The notes under the pieces: model-generated
What the model was told of the DNA's origin: nothing
The model's database searches: none
The model's input: only the letters and a program-made list of their open reading frames with translations
Assembly (NCBI GenBank): GCA_910577825.1
Contig: CAJTOK010000076.1
Coordinates: forward strand, 1 to 7,509
Direction of reading: 5' to 3'
DNA from: an uncultured Lachnospiraceae bacterium
GTDB lineage: Bacteria; Bacillota; Clostridia; Lachnospirales; Lachnospiraceae
DNA length: 7,509 bases
Position numbers and translations under genes: made by a program
Shown: piece by piece, positions 5,849 to 7,509 of the stretch
How the letters are laid out: each line of letters opens with the position of its first letter
Numbering within the stretch: the stretch's first letter is position 1

Positions 5849-6637
5849 ATGAAAATTAGCGGGGCTGGTATAACAGCAGCAATGGAAGTACAGCAGTATA
5901 AAGGGACAATGAACCAGACAACAGCAATGGCAACAGATTCTGAAACAAAGAGTTTCCAGAACCAGATTGAAAATGCACAGGCAAAGCTCCAGAAACTGTC
6001 TTCTGATAATAAGATGAGTTCTGAAGAAAAGGCAAAGAAACGCCAGGAGATACAAAAACAGATTATGGAACTGAACAATATGCTCAGGGAACGTAAGGCG
6101 GAACTTAGAAGGGAGGAGCAGCAGAAAGCAGAAGAAGAGAAAAGCAAGGATGAAAAGACATTGCCAGGACAGCAGGAGAAACCAGAAACTGTACATATAG
6201 AGAAGAATACATCTTCACAGGGGATATCTTCAAGACATATGAAAGCAGTAATTTCAGCAGATGCTGCAATAGATAAGGCAGAGCTGACAGATAACATAGC
6301 TAATGAACTGCAAAGCAGGGTACAGGTGCTTGAAGGTGAAATCAGGCAGGCAGAGGCTAGTGGCGGATATGTAGAAGCCAAAAAAGGTGAAGTAGAAGCT
6401 TTAGAGAACAAAGTATCTAAAATTTCTGGTGCTAAGATGAATATTATAAACAGTGCTATAAGTGAAATAAAACAGGCTGTAAAAGAAACAGGCAAAAAAG
6501 ATTCAAAGCCAGGCCAGAATAATAATGAAGCTGTGAAACAGGCAGATGTGCCATCAAAAGATTTTACAACCCAGAAACAGCAGGTTGGTATGTATACAAA
6601 AGGAAAGATGTTTTCTAATGTTGAGTTCCATTTTTAA
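5849..6637 (+). CDS. FlxA-like coiled-coil protein
   Basis: A 262-residue, very hydrophilic protein rich in Gln, Lys and Glu, with no signal peptide or membrane span, so probably cytoplasmic. Residues ~30-102 form a long coiled coil. Within it, Q-N-Q-I-E-N-A-Q-A-K-L-Q-K-L-S followed by M-S-S-E-E-K-A-K-K-R-Q-E-I-Q-K-Q-I resembles the FlxA-like family (two helices around a short S-S-E-E-K turn). A disordered stretch (~103-130) leads to a second helical region (~138-214), then a Gln/Asn/Lys-rich tail ending in G-K-M-F-S-N-V-E-F-H-F. FlxA is a flagellar-regulon protein of unknown biochemical role, and family membership says little about mechanism. A sigma-D-like promoter upstream supports a motility link. 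It is transcribed alone and ends at a hairpin. The family call is from pattern memory; a generic coiled-coil protein is the alternative. Confidence 0.72.
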   Translation: MKISGAGITAAMEVQQYKGTMNQTTAMATDSETKSFQNQIENAQAKLQKLSSDNKMSSEEKAKKRQEIQKQIMELNNMLRERKAELRREEQQKAEEEKSKDEKTLPGQQEKPETVHIEKNTSSQGISSRHMKAVISADAAIDKAELTDNIANELQSRVQVLEGEIRQAEASGGYVEAKKGEVEALENKVSKISGAKMNIINSAISEIKQAVKETGKKDSKPGQNNNEAVKQADVPSKDFTTQKQQVGMYTKGKMFSNVEFHF

Positions 6638-6658
6638 AAAACAGCAGCAGGAATATTT

Positions 6659-6706
6659 TAATAAAGTGCCATCTATATATTAATGTAATAGAAGGGCACT
6701 TTATTA
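6659..6706. terminator. Bidirectional intrinsic terminator between convergent genes
   Basis: A 12-bp outer stem pairs 6659-6670 with 6695-6706 (TAATAAAGTGCC with GGCACTTTATTA). A 5-bp inner stem, TCTAT (6672-6676) with ATAGA (6688-6692), makes a long hairpin. The T-rich right arm serves the FlxA-like gene. On the minus strand the hairpin could end the DUF4303-like transcript, whose stop is 9 bases away, though the tail there is less U-rich. Confidence 0.85.
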
Positions 6707-6714
6707 TTATAAAT

Positions 6715-7251
6715 TTATATAAAATCTTCTGTATGTGCTGAATATTCCTCTGTTGCTTCTTTGCTGTTTATTCTCTGGAATATTTCTACATATTCTTCTG
6801 CATCAAGATATTCCCTTATATAAAAAGAAAGAATAAGGCCAGGGGCTTTCTGGTTTCTTGTCTGGCTAAAACGGACAAGGGCATTTTTACAGCTTTCTAT
6901 TAACTGGTCACGGTGTTCATCAAAAGTATCTGTGTATGTATAATCTTCATTATCTGGAAAATTACCACTGTAATTATATTTTTCCATGGCGTCTGAAATA
7001 TCATTGAAATAATCCATTTCCCATAAATCCCATTCTTCTTCGCAGTATTTATAATAATAGTAACTTTCATCATCTGGTTCTGCCTGTTCTTCTAAATAAT
7101 GCAAAGTATTGGCAATTACACCTATACCGTTCATATCATTTGAAAGGCTTAATGAAAAAATATAAATATCATCATATTCTTTTAATAATTTGTCCAGCGT
7201 TTTCTCCATCTGTATTACAATGCTGTTTTCAAATTCTTTATAATCAAACAT
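6715..7251 (-). CDS. Small acidic DUF4303-like protein
   Basis: A 178-residue soluble protein with no signal peptide or membrane span, strongly acidic and rich in Tyr. The layout recalls DUF4303: an N-terminal helix (residues ~3-25), a strand D-I-Y-I-F-S-L-S-L-S-N-D (28-39), then G-V-I-A-N-T (44-49, compare the family's AANTEE), an aromatic stretch with Y-C-E-E-E-W (69-74) where the family has an E-W motif, and a C-terminal helical part. The function of DUF4303 is not established. Single small acidic proteins of this sort in Firmicutes are sometimes immunity proteins of contact-dependent toxins, but nothing here shows a toxin. The ATG at 7251 has AGAGGA at 7257-7262 (minus strand), 5 bases upstream. 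A short ORF overlaps the start. The stop lies next to the shared terminator. Confidence 0.7.
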   Translation of the reverse strand: MFDYKEFENSIVIQMEKTLDKLLKEYDDIYIFSLSLSNDMNGIGVIANTLHYLEEQAEPDDESYYYYKYCEEEWDLWEMDYFNDISDAMEKYNYSGNFPDNEDYTYTDTFDEHRDQLIESCKNALVRFSQTRNQKAPGLILSFYIREYLDAEEYVEIFQRINSKEATEEYSAHTEDFI

Positions 7252-7351
7252 ATAGTTCCTCTTTTCTTTCCTGCAGTCTGTTTAAACTCTCATTTCTGGT
7301 TTTAAAAAGTTTCCAAAAGGCTCTGCTGCTTTTAATCTGCCATCTCCCCAA
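7244..7351 (-). CDS. Possible 35-codon ORF overlapping the DUF4303-like start
   Basis: From a TTG at 7351 the minus strand reads 35 codons to a TGA at 7244-7246, overlapping the ATG of the next gene (7249-7251) in the manner of coupled genes. The product is basic, with a W-Q-I-K start and a likely helix around S-L-N-R-L-Q-E-R-K-E-E-L. The frame is open back to a TAA at 7379-7381. The TTG has no clear ribosome binding site. It could be a leader peptide, the remnant of a lost gene, or chance. Confidence 0.3.
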   Translation of the reverse strand: MGRWQIKSSRAFWKLFKTRNESLNRLQERKEELYV

Positions 7352-7430
7352 AAAGATTAATTTAATTATTGCACATTTTTATTTTCATGTAAATAAAAAA
7401 ATAATATATGCAGAACCTTTCTGGTTTTCA

Positions 7431-7460
7431 TGTATATGCCAGGTTTTAAAGCACCTTCAA
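7431..7460 (-). promoter_or_regulatory. Weak sigma-A-like promoter for the DUF4303-like gene
   Basis: On the minus strand TTGAAG (7460-7455) and TATACA (7436-7431) are 18 bases apart, just after an upstream terminator. Each box matches consensus at four of six bases. Transcription from here would leave a leader of about 170 bases that includes the short ORF. The AT-rich stretch around 7401-7410 is an alternative -10. Confidence 0.35.
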
Positions 7461-7481
7461 TTAGTCTTTTGAAAATATTAT

Positions 7482-7506
7482 AAAAAACCTGCTATACTTT
7501 AGCAAG
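7482..7506 (-). terminator. Intrinsic terminator of a gene beyond the right edge
   Basis: On the minus strand CTTGCTA (7506-7500) pairs with TAGCAGG (7494-7488) around a 5-base loop, with one G-U wobble, and is followed directly by six T (7487-7482). It would end a leftward transcript entering from outside the window and make the DUF4303-like gene a separate unit. Confidence 0.75.
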
Positions 7507-7509
7507 AAC

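Noticed and set aside
5815..6495. Long minus-strand frame opposite the FlxA-like gene
   Set aside because: Its Ser/Cys/Phe-rich translation is the usual antisense of a Glu/Lys/Ala-rich coiled coil, and it has no ribosome binding site or family resemblance.
7293..7428. Repeated 11-mer TTTCTGGTTTT at 7293-7303 and 7418-7428
   Set aside because: Short, T-rich and without a third copy or flanking structure; likely chance in AT-rich DNA.

Overview
The window looks like chromosome from a low-GC, anaerobic Gram-positive bacterium of the class Clostridia, most likely a gut-type Lachnospiraceae. This rests on AT-rich intergenic DNA, strong AGGAGG-type ribosome binding sites, a Lys-rich BspA-like (LRR_5) surface protein with a Pro/Thr/Ser linker, and a lactaldehyde reductase very close to FucO. 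The assignment comes from recognising protein families, not from a database search.

Layout. Positions 31-1494 (+) hold the 3' part of a large cell-surface protein gene that has no usable start in the window, followed by a strong intrinsic terminator. Positions 1702-4309 (+) form a two-gene overlapping operon: a GtrB/DPM1-like polyprenyl-phosphate glycosyltransferase (GT2) and a multi-membrane-span GT-C glycosyltransferase (PMT/ArnT-like). It has its own sigma-A-like promoter and ends in a hairpin that can also terminate the facing gene. Positions 4386-5534 (-) encode FucO (lactaldehyde reductase, iron-dependent). A 314-base divergent intergenic region follows. It carries a sigma-A promoter for fucO, an inverted repeat, and both a sigma-D (sigma-28, flagellar)-like and a sigma-A-like promoter facing the next gene. 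Positions 5849-6637 (+) encode a coiled-coil FlxA-like protein. A second hairpin, placed to serve both directions, separates it from 6715-7251 (-), a small acidic DUF4303-like protein. That protein is preceded by a possible 35-codon ORF overlapping its start. A minus-strand terminator at the right edge closes off whatever lies upstream.

How the genes fit together. The two glycosyltransferases are a natural pair: the first would load a sugar onto undecaprenyl phosphate on the cytoplasmic side and the second would use that lipid-linked sugar outside the membrane. No flippase gene is visible. The other genes are separate transcription units. FucO belongs to fucose/rhamnose fermentation to 1,2-propanediol, and the FlxA-like protein is probably linked to motility through its sigma-D-like promoter.

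I see no CRISPR array, RNA gene or mobile element, and no clear multi-gene novel system. The points most worth checking are the sigma-D-like promoter, the missing 5' end of the surface protein gene, and the small coupled ORF at the right edge.
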